Assembly: GCF_000969825.1 (NCBI RefSeq) | Contig: NZ_KQ033919.1 | Coordinates: forward strand, 1,588,173-1,652,172 | Origin: Parabacteroides gordonii MS-1 = DSM 23371 | Lineage (GTDB): Bacteria > Bacteroidota > Bacteroidia > Bacteroidales > Tannerellaceae | DNA length: 64,000 bases | Direction of reading: 5' to 3' | Part shown: in pieces, positions 63,746 through 64,000 of the stretch | Numbering within the stretch: position 1 is the first letter of the stretch | Layout of the letters: every line of letters begins with the position of its first letter | Notes under the pieces: generated by a model | Databases searched by the model: none | Told to the model about the DNA's origin: nothing | Seen by the model: the letters and a program-made list of their open reading frames with translations, nothing else | Translations under genes and position numbers: made by a program

Positions 63746-64000
63746 ATGACAGACAAACGAATTTACCAAATCGGCCTAACTATGATAAACGGTGTCGGAG
63801 ATATCCTGGCCCGTCAGCTTTTGCAGTCGATGGGTGACGCAGAAGCCGTCTTTACGGAAAAAAGACAGAACTTGGAGAAGATTCCGGGTATCGGAAGCCT
63901 GACGGCCGCCGAGATCAAACGCCCGGAAGTCCTTCTGCAGGCAGAGAAAGAGTTAGCCTTCGTTGAAAAGAACCATATCACCTGTTATTTCCTGACAGAG
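63746..64000 (+). CDS. dprA: DNA-processing protein DprA, 5' part
   Basis: The first 85 codons are present and the gene runs off the window. The reading MTDKRIYQIGLTMINGVGD followed by LARQLLQSMGDAEAVF and LEKIPGIGSLTAAEIKRPE is the N-terminal SAM/helix-hairpin-helix part of DprA, which loads RecA on incoming single-stranded DNA. Seven bases after the thioesterase gene. Confidence 0.85.
   Translation, partial: MTDKRIYQIGLTMINGVGDILARQLLQSMGDAEAVFTEKRQNLEKIPGIGSLTAAEIKRPEVLLQAEKELAFVEKNHITCYFLTE

Noticed and set aside
1-64000. tRNA or rRNA genes
   Set aside because: No cloverleaf with a GGTTCGAATCC-type arm and no rRNA-like stretch was seen on either strand by eye.

Overview
The window reads as a chromosomal segment of a Bacteroidales bacterium, most like Parabacteroides (Tannerellaceae). 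The evidence is a SusC/SusD pair with an ECF sigma/FecR module, the type IX secretion translocon protein SprA, RprX/RprY-like regulators, a glycine-lipid acyltransferase pair, head-GIN (DUF2807) proteins, and promoters of the Bacteroidetes type (TTG, about 19 bases, TAnnTTTG). Names come from recognising protein families by eye; nothing was searched.

Layout. 1-4.3 kb: accessory cluster of a glucosaminidase, an HU-like protein, a DUF4248 protein, a BT4734-N/VapE helicase-like protein and a small gene whose start is out of frame behind an A8 tract. 4.3-8.4 kb: large surface protein A (minus strand) with a conserved 3' cassette and an invertible promoter. 8.7-25.5 kb: core genes dxs, trkA, trkH, an SMP-30-like protein, ruvA, sprA, a metallopeptidase, gpmI and a DUF3109 gene. 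25.6-34.2 kb: a second copy of the same module, with invertible promoter, surface protein B, 3' cassette, A8-tract small gene and BT4734-N/DUF3987 protein. 34.3-42.6 kb: glsB/glsA, rprX/rprY, a small secreted protein, znuA/znuC without a permease, a small membrane protein and an epimerase. 42.6-55.0 kb: a polysaccharide-utilisation-like locus (sigma, anti-sigma, SusC with STN domain, SusD, GH20) lying between two pairs of DUF2807 genes. 55.3-64 kb: dusB, a 1.5 kb gene-free stretch with several repeat systems and a structured promoter-to-terminator RNA unit, surface protein C, a U32-family protein, a thioesterase and the 5' end of dprA.

The most notable system is the family of three large secreted proteins (A, B, C). 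They share a signal peptide, a nearly identical C-terminal domain that resembles a type IX sorting domain, and a common 3' untranslated cassette. A and B each sit behind a 140-bp segment flanked by 34-bp inverted repeats. Each repeat is itself a dyad of ATGACTAG half-sites around a CGTTCC core. In both loci the promoter in the segment points away from the gene, so the assembled sequence shows A and B switched OFF. C has no such switch. It follows a structured leader that ends in a strong terminator. This matches what is known of phase-variable S-layer-like glycoproteins in Parabacteroides distasonis and T9SS-exported S-layer proteins in Tannerella. No recombinase gene is in the window, so the inverting enzyme must act in trans.
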